Shown here piece after piece: positions 52,483 through 63,395 of a stretch of DNA of 64,000 nt. Source of the DNA: Macrostomum hystrix. Its lineage: Eukaryota > Platyhelminthes > Macrostomidae. The notes below the pieces were generated by a model. The model saw nothing but the letters and a program-made list of their open reading frames with translations, did no database searches and was not told the origin of the DNA. The position numbers and the translations under genes were made by a program. Location: the NCBI GenBank assembly GCA_950097015.1, contig CATNEN010000041.1, forward strand, positions 124,001 to 188,000, given 5' to 3'. The stretch's first letter is position 1. Each line of letters starts with the position of its first letter.

Positions 52483-53844
52483 ATGCAGCAGAGGTCCATT
52501 TCCTGCCCCGTCTGCCCAAGGCGGTTCAGCAAGCGCCGCCTAGCGGGTTACCTACGCCACGCGGAGTCGCACGGACTTGGCCGCGAATCAGGTGGGCCGG
52601 AGACCAGTTCGGAAGGCACAGCGGCAGCGGAGCGGCAGGAGTCTCCGGATGAGTCAGCAATGATGCCCGAGCAGCTAGTGATCGATGGTGTACGGATCAT
52701 CTGTGATCCTGACAGGGATTCGCCGAGTGATTTGAGTGTTAGTTCAGGCGGAGCTGCCGACACTGCGGATAAGAAGGGCTACTCATGCGAGCACCGCGGC
52801 AATAGATTCGCCTTGATCAGTCATTTCAAGCTTCGCAAGAGGTCGCAAACTGGCGAGAGGCACCCTCTGAGCACTCAAATAGCGGATGAGCACAGAGAGG
52901 AGAAGCCGCACAAGTGTCTGCAGTGCGGCAGAGCTTTTGCTCAGAAGGGGCACCTTAATGTGCACAAGCGTATTCACAGTGGCGAGCGGCCGTACCAGTG
53001 TAGCATCTGCGACAGACGGTTTCACATAATGTCCACTGTCAGATTCCACATCAGAACTGTGCACTACAAAGATAGGCCTGCCCAATGTCAGCAATGCGGC
53101 AAAGGCTTTGCTTCCGCTTACCATCTCGCCAAACACATCCGCACTCACTCCGATGAGAAGCCGTTTGAGTGCACCGAGTGCGGCAAAAAGTTCCGAGACA
53201 GAAGCTCACTTGCTGTGCACGGGAAAGTGCACACCGGCGACAGGCCTTACTTGTGCAATATCTGCGGCGAGAGATTCAAGAGCTCATCGCATGCCCAGGT
53301 GCACAGCGGCGAGCGGCCTTTCCTCTGCAAGGTGTGCGGAAGAAGATTTAGTCAGTCTGGGAACCTCAAAACTCACATGAGAGTGCACACGGGTGAGAAG
53401 CCCTTCGCTTGCAGGATCTGCGGCAAAAGGTACAGGCAGTCTAGCGACCTCGGCAGGCACAGCAAGCTGCACACTGGTGAGAAGCTGCACTACTGCAATG
53501 TGTGCGACTTCAAGTGCACAGATCGATGCATACTCAAGCAACACCTCAGAGTTCACTCCGGTGAGAAGCCATTCGAGTGCAAACTGTGCGACTACAAATG
53601 CTCATTTGCGGGCGCCCTCGTCACTCACCTCAGAGTGCACACTGGTGCGAAGCCTTACTCGTGCAAAGTGTGCGGCAAGAGATTTCGTTTTCACAGCGGC
53701 ATTAGCAGGCACATGCTGCTGCACACTGACCAGATGCCATTCTGTTGCTCCAGCTGCGGCAGGCGATTTAAAAGCTCTTCCTATCTCGCTAGGCATCGAT
53801 GTCGCATGGGCGCCAGTAAGGTGAATTCGTCTGCCAGGTGTTGA
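52483..53844 (+). CDS. Poly-C2H2 zinc-finger protein (about 12 fingers)
   Basis: One open frame of ~453 codons from ATG 52483; a CCTTGCAG directly before it is a possible acceptor, so an upstream exon may exist. An N-terminal finger (CPVCPRRF) and a Ser/acidic region are followed by a degenerate finger (CEHRGNRF ending in RSQ). An almost continuous tandem array follows (CLQCGRAF, CSICDRRF, CQQCGKGF, CTECGKKF, CNICGERF, CKVCGRRF, CRICGKRY, CNVCDFKC, CKLCDYKC, CKVCGKRF, CSSCGRRF) with TGEKP/SGERP linkers. This is a typical nuclear DNA-binding protein. The CNICGERF finger is about four residues short between Cys and His (KSSSHAQVH), so it probably does not fold normally. No KRAB, BTB or ZAD domain is seen. 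Confidence 0.88.
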   Translation: MQQRSISCPVCPRRFSKRRLAGYLRHAESHGLGRESGGPETSSEGTAAAERQESPDESAMMPEQLVIDGVRIICDPDRDSPSDLSVSSGGAADTADKKGYSCEHRGNRFALISHFKLRKRSQTGERHPLSTQIADEHREEKPHKCLQCGRAFAQKGHLNVHKRIHSGERPYQCSICDRRFHIMSTVRFHIRTVHYKDRPAQCQQCGKGFASAYHLAKHIRTHSDEKPFECTECGKKFRDRSSLAVHGKVHTGDRPYLCNICGERFKSSSHAQVHSGERPFLCKVCGRRFSQSGNLKTHMRVHTGEKPFACRICGKRYRQSSDLGRHSKLHTGEKLHYCNVCDFKCTDRCILKQHLRVHSGEKPFECKLCDYKCSFAGALVTHLRVHTGAKPYSCKVCGKRFRFHSGISRHMLLHTDQMPFCCSSCGRRFKSSSYLARHRCRMGASKVNSSARC

Positions 53845-54290
53845 TGAGCTTTCATTGACCAAAACAAGCGGCTTCCGTGCAGTAATTGCTTAGTTAATTT
53901 ACTAGCAGCTGAGACACTCTTTGGTTGCTTGCTTGAATTGAATACCTTATCCGGCAATTGCGTATTTTTATTGGATATTTTTATTGTGGTTCTGTGTGAA
54001 TTAATCATTTGTTTCATAATTTTTTCTTCGTTGTGTTGTTTATTTAATAAACATTTTTGCGACAAATATCTGTTCAGAGCAGTGCGGGCTCTGATTCGTT
54101 CGCTCTCCAGCCACTGGAAGCGGCTGCTGTGCGGCCCAAAAAGCGAATCTTTTTGTTTTCTTTCTTTAAATCAACTCATTTGTTTTTAAGTCAGGGATTT
54201 TGTTTCACTGCTCAAGATATACGAACACAGTTTTACAAGTTCAATGCTTTGCAACTGTTAGTTTTTGTTACTCTGATATTCGGCTTTTGT
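53845..54290. other. 3' flank of the poly-zinc-finger gene
   Basis: AT-rich sequence including an AATAAA near 54047, which may be the polyadenylation signal. It runs into the 39-bp satellite. Confidence 0.4.
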
Positions 54291-57182
54291 GACCAATCAC
54301 ACTGCTGATCAGACATTCACATATTTGCTGACCAATCACACTGCTGATCAGACATTCACATATTTGCTGACCAATCACGCTGCTGATCAGACATTCACAT
54401 ATTTGCTGACCAATCACGCTGCTGATCAGACATTCACATATTTGCTGACCAATCACACTGCTGATCAGACATTCACATATTTGCTGACCAATCACACTGC
54501 TGATCAGACATTCACATATTTGCTGACCAATCACGCTGCTGATCAGACATTCACATATTTGCTGACCAATCACACTGCTGATCAGACATTCACATATTTG
54601 CTGACCAATCACACTGCTGATCAGACATTCACATATTTGCTGACCAATCACACTGCTGATCAGACATTCACATATTTGCTGACCAATCACACTGCTGATC
54701 AGACATTCACATATTTGCTGACCAATCACACTGCTGATCAGACATTCACATATTTGCTGACCAATCACACTGCTGATCAGACATTCACATATTTGCTGAC
54801 CAATCACACTGCTGATCAGACATTCACATATTTGCTGACCAATCACACTGCTGATCAGACATTCACATATTTGCTGACCAATCACACTGCTGATCAGACA
54901 TTCACATATTTGCTGACCAATCACACTGCTGATCAGACATTCACATATTTGCTGACCAATCACGCTGCTGATCAGACATTCACATATTTGCTGACCAATC
55001 ACGCTGCTGATCAGACATTCACATATTTGCTGACCAATCACGCTGCTGATCAGACATTCACATATTTGCTGACCAATCACGCTGCTGATCAGACATTCAC
55101 ATATTTGCTGACCAATCACGCTGCTGATCAGACATTCACATATTTGCTGACCAATCACACTGCTGATCAGACATTCACATATTTGCTGACCAATCACACT
55201 GCTGATCAGACATTCACATATTTGCTGACCAATCACACTGCTGATCAGACATTCACATATTTGCTGACCAATCACACTGCTGATCAGACATTCACATATT
55301 TGCTGACCAATCACACTGCTGATCAGACATTCACATATTTGCTGACCAATCACACTGCTGATCAGACATTCACATATTTGCTGACCAATCACGCTGCTGA
55401 TCAGACATTCACATATTTGCTGACAATCACACTGCTATCAGACATTCACATATTTGCTGACCAATCACGCTGCTGATCAGACATTCACATATTTGCTGAC
55501 CAATCACACTGCTGATCAGACATTCACATATTTGCTGACCAATCACGCTGCTGATCAGACATTCACATATTTGCTGACCAATCACACTGCTATCAGACAT
55601 TCACATATTTGCTGACCAATCACGCTGCTGATCAGACATTCACATATTTGCTGACCAATCACACTGCTGATCAGACATTCACATATTTGCTGACCAATCA
55701 CGCTGCTGATCAGACATTCACATATTTGCTGACCAATCACACTGCTGATCAGACATTCACATATTTGCTGACCAATCACACTGCTGATCAGACATTCACA
55801 TATTTGCTGACCAATCACGCTGCTGATCAGACATTCACATATTTGCTGACCAATCACGCTGCTGATCAGACATTCACATATTTGCTGACCAATCACGCTG
55901 CTGATCAGACATTCACATATTTGCTGACCAATCACGCTGCTGATCAGACATTCACATATTTGCTGACCAATCACACTGCTGATCAGACATTCACATATTT
56001 GCTGACCAATCACGCTGCTGATCAGACATTCACATATTTGCTGACCAATCACACTGCTGATCAGACATTCACATATTTGCTGACCAATCACACTGCTGAT
56101 CAGACATTCACATATTTGCTGACCAATCACGCTGCTGATCAGACATTCACATATTTGCTGACCAATCACACTGCTGATCAGACATTCACATATTTGCTGA
56201 CCAATCACACTGCTGATCAGACATTCACATATTTGCTGACCAATCACGCTGCTGATCAGACATTCACATATTTGCTGACCAATCACACTGCTGATCAGAC
56301 ATTCACATATTTGCTGACCAATCACGCTGCTGATCAGACATTCACATATTTGCTGACCAATCACGCTGCTGATCAGACATTCACATATTTGCTGACCAAT
56401 CACACTGCTGATCAGACATTCACATATTTGCTGACCAATCACGCTGCTGATCAGACATTCACATATTTGCTGACCAATCACACTGCTGATCAGACATTCA
56501 CATATTTGCTGACCAATCACACTGCTGATCAGACATTCACATATTTGCTGACCAATCACGCTGCTGATCAGACATTCACATATTTGCTGACCAATCACAC
56601 TGCTGATCAGACATTCACATATTTGCTGACCAATCACGCTGCTGATCAGACATTCACATATTTGCTGACCAATCACACTGCTGATCAGACATTCACATAT
56701 TTGCTGACCAATCACACTGCTGATCAGACATTCACATATTTGCTGACCAATCACACTGCTGATCAGACATTCACATATTTGCTGACCAATCACACTGCTG
56801 ATCAGACATTCACATATTTGCTGACCAATCACACTGCTGATCAGACATTCACATATTTGCTGACCAATCACGCTGCTGATCAGACATTCACATATTTGCT
56901 GACCAATCACGCTGCTGATCAGACATTCACATATTTGCTGACCAATCACACTGCTGATCAGACATTCACATATTTGCTGACCAATCACACTGCTGATCAG
57001 ACATTCACATATTTGCTGACCAATCACGCTGCTGATCAGACATTCACATATTTGCTGACCAATCACGCTGCTGATCAGACATTCACATATTTGCTGACCA
57101 ATCACACTGCTGATCAGACATTCACATATTTGCTGACCAATCACACTGCTGATCAGACATTCACATATTTGCTGACCAATCA
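54291..57182 (+). repeat. 39-bp satellite, about 74 copies
   Basis: A 2.9-kb head-to-tail array of GACCAATCACACTGCTGATC + AGACATTCACATATTTGCT. Units are almost identical; the main variant is A or G in CAC(A/G)CTG, and two units near 55.42 and 55.59 kb have small deletions. The 39-bp length is a multiple of 3 and no stop occurs in one frame on each strand, so very long open frames exist on both strands. I regard them as non-coding. Each unit contains GACCAATCA, a perfect CCAAT-box (NF-Y) consensus, and the palindrome TGATCA. Confidence 0.98.
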
Positions 57183-57439
57183 AAGGCTCCTTCAGAAACT
57201 TTTTTTCTTCACCGGGCTTGTTTTCATGATTTAGCAATTCAAAAAAAAGGCCCAGTTAACGGGAGCACAGAAAGACACTAACAGTTAGAGAACAAAGCGG
57301 CCCTTATAATGGCGAACCAGACGGACCCCAACTGCAAGACAAATTTCCCAAATCGATTTGATTTCAGCTTCCTGGAAATATCCAGCTTCGATCAAGCAGG
57401 CCGCCTAGCAACAGACTCTAAGCAAATCGATCGAGCAAA
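57183..57439. other. Pirin promoter / 5' UTR
   Basis: Short unique spacer between the 39-bp satellite and the pirin start codon. Confidence 0.4.
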
Positions 57440-59906
57440 ATGTCCCGCCGCGTCACGCAGAAGCTGCCGGGCATCGAGCAGGACGAGGGCGTCGGCGCCC
57501 GCGTGCGCCGCAGCATCGGCCGGCCGGAGGCACCCCGCCTCGACCCGTTCCTCCTGCTGGACGAGTTCCGCGGCTCCGCGCCAGCCGGCTTCCCCGACCA
57601 TCCGCACCGCGGCTTCGAGACCGTCACCTACGTGCTGGAGGGCGCCGTGCGTCACGAAGATTTCCTTGGCAACGCAGGCGTCATCGGGCCAGGCGACCTG
57701 CAGTGGATGACGGCCGGCAGGGGCATTCTGCACTGCGAGATGCCGCACGGCCAGGCCGAGTGCCGCGGCCTCCAGCTCTGGGTCAACCTGCCACGCGCCG
57801 ACAAGATGTGCGAGCCCGCCTACCAGGTGAGCTGCTCACCTGCCCCTCAGCTGCTCACCTGCCCCTCAGCTGCTCACCCGCCCCTCAGCTGCTCACCTGC
57901 CCCTCAGCTGCTCACCTGCTCCTCTGCTGCTCACCTGCCCCTCTGCTGCTCACCTGCCCCTCAGCTGCTCACCTGCCCTCTGCTGGTCACCTGCCCCTCA
58001 GCTGCTCACCTGCCCCTCAGCTGCTCACCTGCTCCTCTGCTGCTCACCTGCCCCTCTGCTGCTCACCTGCCCCTCAGCTGCTCACCTGCCCCTCTGCTGG
58101 TCACCTGCCCCTCTGCTGCTCACCTGCCCCTCTGCTGCTCACCTGCCCCTCTGCTGCTCACCTGCCCCTCTGCTGCTCACCTGCCCCTCTGCTGGTCACC
58201 TGCCCCTCTGCTGCTCACCTGCCCCTCAGCTGCTCACCTGCCCCTCTGCTGGTCACCTGCCCCTCTGCTGCTCACCTGCCCCTCTGCTGCTCACCTGCCC
58301 CTCAGCTGCTCACCTGCCCCTCTGCTGGTCACCTGCCCCTCTGCTGGTCACCTGCCCCTCTGCTGCTCACCTGCCCCTCTGCTGGTCACCTGCCCCTCTG
58401 CTGCTCACCTGCCCCTCAGCTGCTCACCTGCCCCTCTGCTGCTCACCTGCCCCTCAGCTGCTCACCTGCCCCTCAGCTGCTCACCTGCTCCTCTGCTGCT
58501 CACCTGCCCCTCTGCTGCTCACCTGCCCCTCAGCTGCTCACCTGCCCCTCTGCTGGTCACCTGCCCCTCAGCTGCTCACCTGCCCCTCAGCTGCTCACCT
58601 GCTCCTCTGCTGCTCACCTGCCCCTCTGCTGCTCACCTGCCCCTCAGCTGCTCACCTGCCCCTCTGCTGCTCACCTGCCCCTCAGCTGCTCACCTGCCCC
58701 TGCTGCTGCTGATTTTATGAGGGTTTCAGGCAATGACATATCGTTATCGGTAACACTAGACCTCCAGCCAGCGAGGAGTCAATTCTGCCCCTTTCGCTGA
58801 CTCCTGAGCACACACGCACACAGATGTGTACATCTGCCCTGACTTCTCTTCTTCAGGCAGTGTACACTTTCACTGTGCCTTGGAGGTTGGCCCTCAAGGG
58901 CGTAAATTAGACGACAAGCCCCCAAGCCATGTCTCGGCGGCTGCGCCCTAATTTATGTGGCTTCGCCGCGTAATCGAGTTCAGGGACATTGGTGCGAGAG
59001 GCAAACGCGTTAACCGCTCTGCCACCCACCCCCTCTCAGCTTCCTTTCCTCTGCGCTGACCTGGCATTCTCTTTAAGACTCCCATACCGCACCATATTGA
59101 CAGGACCTTCGCGCAGCGGACATTCCAAATGTCAGCCGAGGCGGAGTCTCAGTCCGCGTCATCGCTGGTGAATCCCTTGGCGCCAAGTCGCCCGTGTTCA
59201 CGCGCACTCCGACCATCTACCTGGATGTGACTGTGCAGCCAGGTGAGACGGAGCACTTGCGATTCAAACATGCTACTTGGGCTCTCTTGGGCAGTAGGCT
59301 GGTAGAAATGCAACCGCTATATTTTAGAGGGGGTAAAGATTGAAATTCGGATAATTCAACAGATTGAAATGGATGCAATTGTGGCAAGATATTGCTGGCT
59401 CAGAAATAGTTAAGGAGCATTAAGAAGTTAAGGAGTTAGGGAAAATTGTCTAGTGTATAGAGTTGGGGCTAGATTGGGATACCTTATCGCAGTATCATTC
59501 AGTGTTGAGGATATTGTATAGAATTCGCCATTCCTAATCCTTAGGCGCCGAGGATTTCACTCAGCCGCTGCCACCAGCCTGGAACGCCTTCGTGTTCGTG
59601 CTCAGCGGCCGCGCTGAGTTCGGCACCGCCGGGGCCTCGGTGGTCGGCGAAGCGCACGAGACGCTGCTGCTGGACCAGTCTGGCCCGGCCCTCCGCGTGG
59701 CGGCCGTCAAGGGCGCCGCCGCCCCCTGCCGCTTCGTGCTGATCGCCGGCCGGCCACTCGGAGAGCCGGTGGAGCAGTGGGGCCCCTTCGTGATGTGCAG
59801 CCGGGCCGAGCTGCAGCAGGCCAGGGAGGACTACAGGAACGGCCGCAACGGCTTCGAGCGGGCGCCCGGCTGGGCCTCCTTCGTGGTGCGGGAGCGGACG
59901 GACTGA
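57440..59906 (+). CDS. PIR: Pirin, iron-binding cupin protein
   Basis: Three exons close in phase: 57440-57826, 59104-59242 and 59545-59906 (295 aa, the usual pirin length). Pirin is a nuclear, Fe-dependent bicupin that modulates NF-kB/Bcl-3 binding; bacterial relatives have quercetinase activity. The N-terminal cupin has the metal ligands in DHPHRGFETVTY and ILHCEMPHG, as in human pirin (two His, then His and Glu). Other matches: LLLDEFRG, PGDLQWMTAGRGILH, LQLWVNLP, SPVFTRTPTIYLDV, VLIAGRPLGEPV, GPFVMCSR and a C-terminal RNGRNGFERAPGW. Intron 1 (1.28 kb) contains a 19-bp minisatellite and a SINE-B. Confidence 0.95.
57831..58705 (+). repeat. 19-bp minisatellite in pirin intron 1
   Basis: About 46 copies of CTGCTCACCTGCCCCTCAG (or ...CCTCTG) starting 5 nt after the exon 1 donor. 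The CTGCCCCTCAG variant resembles a 3' splice site. Because 19 is not a multiple of 3, an open reading through it cycles frames and is meaningless. Confidence 0.97.
58770..59035 (-). mobile_element. tRNA-derived SINE, family B (copy 4, best preserved)
   Basis: On the minus strand the head has GGTGGCAGAGCGGTTAACGC (A-box region) and GAACTCGATTACG (B-box-like). The body contains GGGCGCAGCCGCCGAGAC, GGGCCAACCTCC and GTGTACACTGCCTGAAG. It lies in pirin intron 1. Confidence 0.8.
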
Positions 59907-60839
59907 CACTGAAGGCATGCGGACTGATGACCCAGTGTTTGCGGGGCAAAGGATTTCAACTTTGCCAATCTCATTCCAAACTTGTATTTTAACACTGTTT
60001 CGTAGTTTTTCATTAGTTGTACTTATTACTCAGTAGCCGATCATGGCTTGTTCGCCACTCATCTGTTATTTAATATCGTTTGCGCGATGTTGCACGACTC
60101 TCCTCTCGCTTTCTTGAAATCAATTTTTACGAGGCTGTGAGACTGCGCTTGTGCCGGCTGCAGCGAGTCCGGATTCGCAGGAAATTTCCATGTCTTGAGG
60201 GAGCATTCGAGCATTTGCGTAGCATTGGCTTCTTTTCAACGCACAGTCATAAATTGATTATTTTCAGCATGACATGACAGCCACTCCGCACACCCCAACG
60301 TACACCCCTGCCCACATACCTCACACACAATGTACACCCGCTTACCGCAGACCTCACACACAATGTACACTCCCTCACAATAGACCCTACACACAATGTA
60401 CACTCCTTCACCACAGACCTCACACCCAATGTACACTCCTTCATCACATACCTCACACCCAATGTACACCGCAGACCCAGAAAGCCCCAGTGTAGCCCGT
60501 CTGATTTGTTACTGGGTTGTGCTATTTCAGACTGCAAAAAGACTTCTTTACACAGAGCTCTGTTCTAAAAAATTCCTGAAATCAAACTTTTTCCTACTAT
60601 GTTTACAGAATGTCTAGTTCGTAATCCTTAGAAACATTATTTTTAATTCCCTTTTCAGTACGTGCGGTTCATGACAAAAAAAAGAAATAAATAATATTTA
60701 TTAGAAATATTTAATAGAAAGAGCTTTTTATGATTTATTATGACGTAAACTATCGACGACTTGCTTGCATTTTTTATTTGAGCTTATTCTGACATTGGTG
60801 CGATCTCAGCGTGACTCAAGATTATCCGCGCTGTTCCAG
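59907..60839. other. Intergenic between pirin and GNA1 with a minisatellite
   Basis: At about 60285-60475 lie seven to eight units of ~27 bp containing ACCTCACACACAATGTACAC. The rest is AT-rich; it should include the GNA1 promoter and an unseen first exon. Confidence 0.6.
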
Positions 60840-61643
60840 GCGAACACCGCCTCGCAGTCCAACGGCCTGTCGGAGTCCCCGCAGCTGGCAGATCCCGCTG
60901 CGGCTGCCGACGAGGACCAGCCGCTGTTCGACCCGCTGCTGCTGCGGGACCTGCAGCTGGCTGGCCCGGAGTATAGAACACCCGTCAGCACGTGGGCCGC
61001 CATGGGCGACCTGCGGCTCCGGCCGCTCTGCAGCGGCGACTTTGACAGAGGTTCGCGTTGTTGAATTGATCTCCTCATATCTATCCTTTTTGACCCCTAT
61101 CCCCCTAATCCCATCCATTGACTTCCTAACCCCCCCGAAAAATCCCTAATCAACCCCTCATCTCCATCCTTTTCCGCCCTTAATCTCCGCACTAATTCTT
61201 GCCCGCATGATACTTCTAATCCCATCTCCCCCGCAGGCTACATGAGCCTGCTCAGCGAGCTCACGGAGATCGGCGACGTGACCCTGTCGGACTTCGAGCG
61301 CCGCTTCGCCTCGATGCGGGCCTGCCCCGACACCTACTACGTGCTGGTGGTGGAGGACGCCAGCCTCGCCGGCCGGCCGGTTGCCACGGCAACGCTGCTG
61401 CGTGAGCAGAAGTTCATCAGAAGCTGCAGCAGCCGGGGCCACATCGAGGATGTGGCCGTGCTGGAGTCGCACCGGGGCAGGGAGCTCGGCAAGCTGGTGG
61501 TGGACTGCCTGCTGGCTCTGGCCCGCCGGCTGGGCATCTACAAGGTCAGCCTGGACTGCAAGGACGCCGTGGTGCCGTTCTACGAGAAGCTGGGCCTGCA
61601 GCGGTGCAACAATTTCATGATCGTGCGCTTCGCCGAGCGGTGA
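60840..61643 (+). CDS. GNPNAT1: Glucosamine 6-phosphate N-acetyltransferase (5' end uncertain)
   Basis: Exons 60840-61050 and 61237-61643 join in phase (at least 205 aa). The enzyme acetylates glucosamine-6-phosphate using acetyl-CoA in the UDP-GlcNAc pathway. Family features: [11 protein letters not shown] near the N-terminus, [49 protein letters not shown], and the GNAT acetyl-CoA loop [17 protein letters not shown], then [19 protein letters not shown]. The frame is open upstream of 60840 without an ATG, and CTGTTCCAG just before it fits an acceptor, so the initiator is probably in an upstream exon. An internal ATG (MGDLRLRPL) would remove the conserved N-terminal strand. Confidence 0.9.
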
Positions 61644-61699
61644 ACCCGGGCTGGGTGACTGCCGGGCTCCAACGCCTGCGGGCCCCCGCTTTGGGAGAA

Positions 61700-61978
61700 T
61701 AGAACCCCCTGACCTTCAGGAGACCGACAGCTCCATCACCTGCCCTTCAGGAGACTGACAGCTCCATCACCTGCCCTTCAGGAGACTGACAGCTCCATCA
61801 CCTGCCCTTCAGGAGACTGACAGCTCCATCACCTGCCCTTCAGGAGACTGACAGCTCCATCACCTGCCCTTCAGGAGACTGACAGCTCCATCACCTGCCC
61901 TTCGGGAGACTGACAGCTCCATCACCTGCCCTTCAGGAGACTGACAGCTCCATCACCTGCCCTTCGGGAGACTGACTG
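61700..61978 (+). repeat. 31-bp minisatellite in GNA1 3' region
   Basis: About nine copies of CTGACAGCTCCATCACCTGC + CCTTCAGGAGA between the GNA1 stop codon and its likely polyadenylation signal, hence probably transcribed as 3' UTR. Confidence 0.95.
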
Positions 61979-61985
61979 ACAGCCA

Positions 61986-61991
61986 AATAAA
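61986..61991 (+). terminator. Polyadenylation signal AATAAA
   Basis: It follows directly on the 31-bp array and is the likely GNA1 3' end. Confidence 0.5.
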
Positions 61992-62284
61992 ATTTGGCGA
62001 GTGATATGAGCTACCGGCCTTTTGTTGGTCCCAATAAATTGTCGCTGCCTTCCCGCGGAACCCTTGCTTAGAGTCGTTTTACATTACTTGGTACAAGTTC
62101 CTTGCCTTAGTTCTTTAGTTCTAGCCTAGCAGATCGGTGATTGTAATGGATTGCGACTCACTAGAAGCTGCTGCTGTACGCACTTGCTGCTGTGGGTCTC
62201 ACCTGCTGCTACTAACTGCTCCCACTGTGCCTTCGTTCGCTGCCTCCTCCGAACAGAATCTCAACTCAGCCCTCATGGTTGCTC
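61992..62284. other. Short spacer before the next array
   Basis: Unique sequence with no supported gene; a second AATAAA lies near 62034. Confidence 0.3.
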
Positions 62285-62975
62285 ACATCTCCTGCTGGCC
62301 TTCAGCATCCCCTGCTAACCTTCAGCATCCCCTGCTAACCTTCAGCATCCCCCTGCTGGCCTTCAGCATCCCCTGCTGACCTTCAGCATCCCCCTGCTGG
62401 CCTTCAGCATCCCCTGCTGACCTTCAGCATCCCCCTGCCGGCCTTCAGCATCCCCTGCTAACCTTCAGCATCCCCCTGCTGGCCTTCAGCATCCCCTTCT
62501 AACCTTCAGCATCCCCCTGCTGGCCTTCAGCATCCCCTGCTAACCTTCAGCATCCCCCTGCTGGCCTTCAGCATCCCCTGCTAACCTTCAGCATCCCCTG
62601 CTGACCTTCAGCATCCACTGCTGACCTTCAGCATCCCCTGCTAACCTTCAGCATCCCCTGCTGACCTTCAACATCCCCTGCTAACCTTCAGCATCCCACT
62701 GCTGGCCTTCAGCATCCCCTGCTAACCTTCAGCATCCCCCTGCTGGCCTTCAGCATCCCCTGCTAACCTTCAGCATCCACTGCTAACCTTCAGCATCCCC
62801 CTGCTGGCCTTCAGCATCCCCTGCTGACCTTCAGCGTCCCCTGCTGGCCTTCAGCATCCCCTGCTAACCTTCAGCATCCACTGCTGACCTTCAACATCCC
62901 CTGCTGACCTTCAGCATCCCCTGCTGACCTTCAGCATCCCCCTGCTGACTTTCAGCATCCCCTGCTGACCTTCAT
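62285..62975 (+). repeat. 20-21-bp minisatellite
   Basis: About 33 copies of CAGCATCCCCTGCTAACCTT alternating with a 21-bp CAGCATCCCCCTGCTGGCCTT form; the two types often alternate, giving a dimeric higher-order pattern. Confidence 0.96.
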
Positions 62976-63395
62976 CCCGCTTCTTCGTTCCTGTCCCTGT
63001 TCCGCCCCTCGAATGTCAGCTTTAAGGCCACAGCCCCATGTCTCACTGAGTTATTTCGCTGCTGCGTGTGTGCGAGCTTCACTCAGTCCACTTTGTTAAA
63101 GGCGTTATGACTTATTTTTACATTAACGCCGCAGTTTCCTAGCAACTGGTAATTTCTATTAATTGGACACAACATTTTATAACATTTGTGCGCACTTCTT
63201 AAAGCGCAACGTGGTTGTTTTCTATTTATGAGCTATATTCAGTTTTCTTGGATGTTTATACTGTTGATACTCAAACCTCTACTATTGTTTTGTTTTATTG
63301 TCGCTGTAGGCACTCAAATACAAACTGGTTCTGGCATTTTACTAACTTAGATTCGCCTCTGATTGCCTTTGTCATTCGTCAATTTTTCAACGAAT
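62976..63395. other. Spacer between two minisatellites
   Basis: Unique AT-rich sequence with no supported gene. Confidence 0.35.

Noticed and set aside
54291-57182. CRISPR-like regular array
   Set aside because: Units are directly abutting with no variable spacers, and the surroundings are intron-containing animal genes.
54268-57237. Very long open frames (about 370-550 codons) on both strands over the 39-bp satellite
   Set aside because: The unit is 39 bp with no stop in one frame per strand, so openness follows from the repeat. The peptide is a 13-residue repeat with no domain, and both strands are equally open.
57827-58720. Extension of the pirin frame through the 19-bp array
   Set aside because: A good donor follows exon 1, the conserved pirin sequence resumes at 59104, and the repeat is not a multiple of 3.
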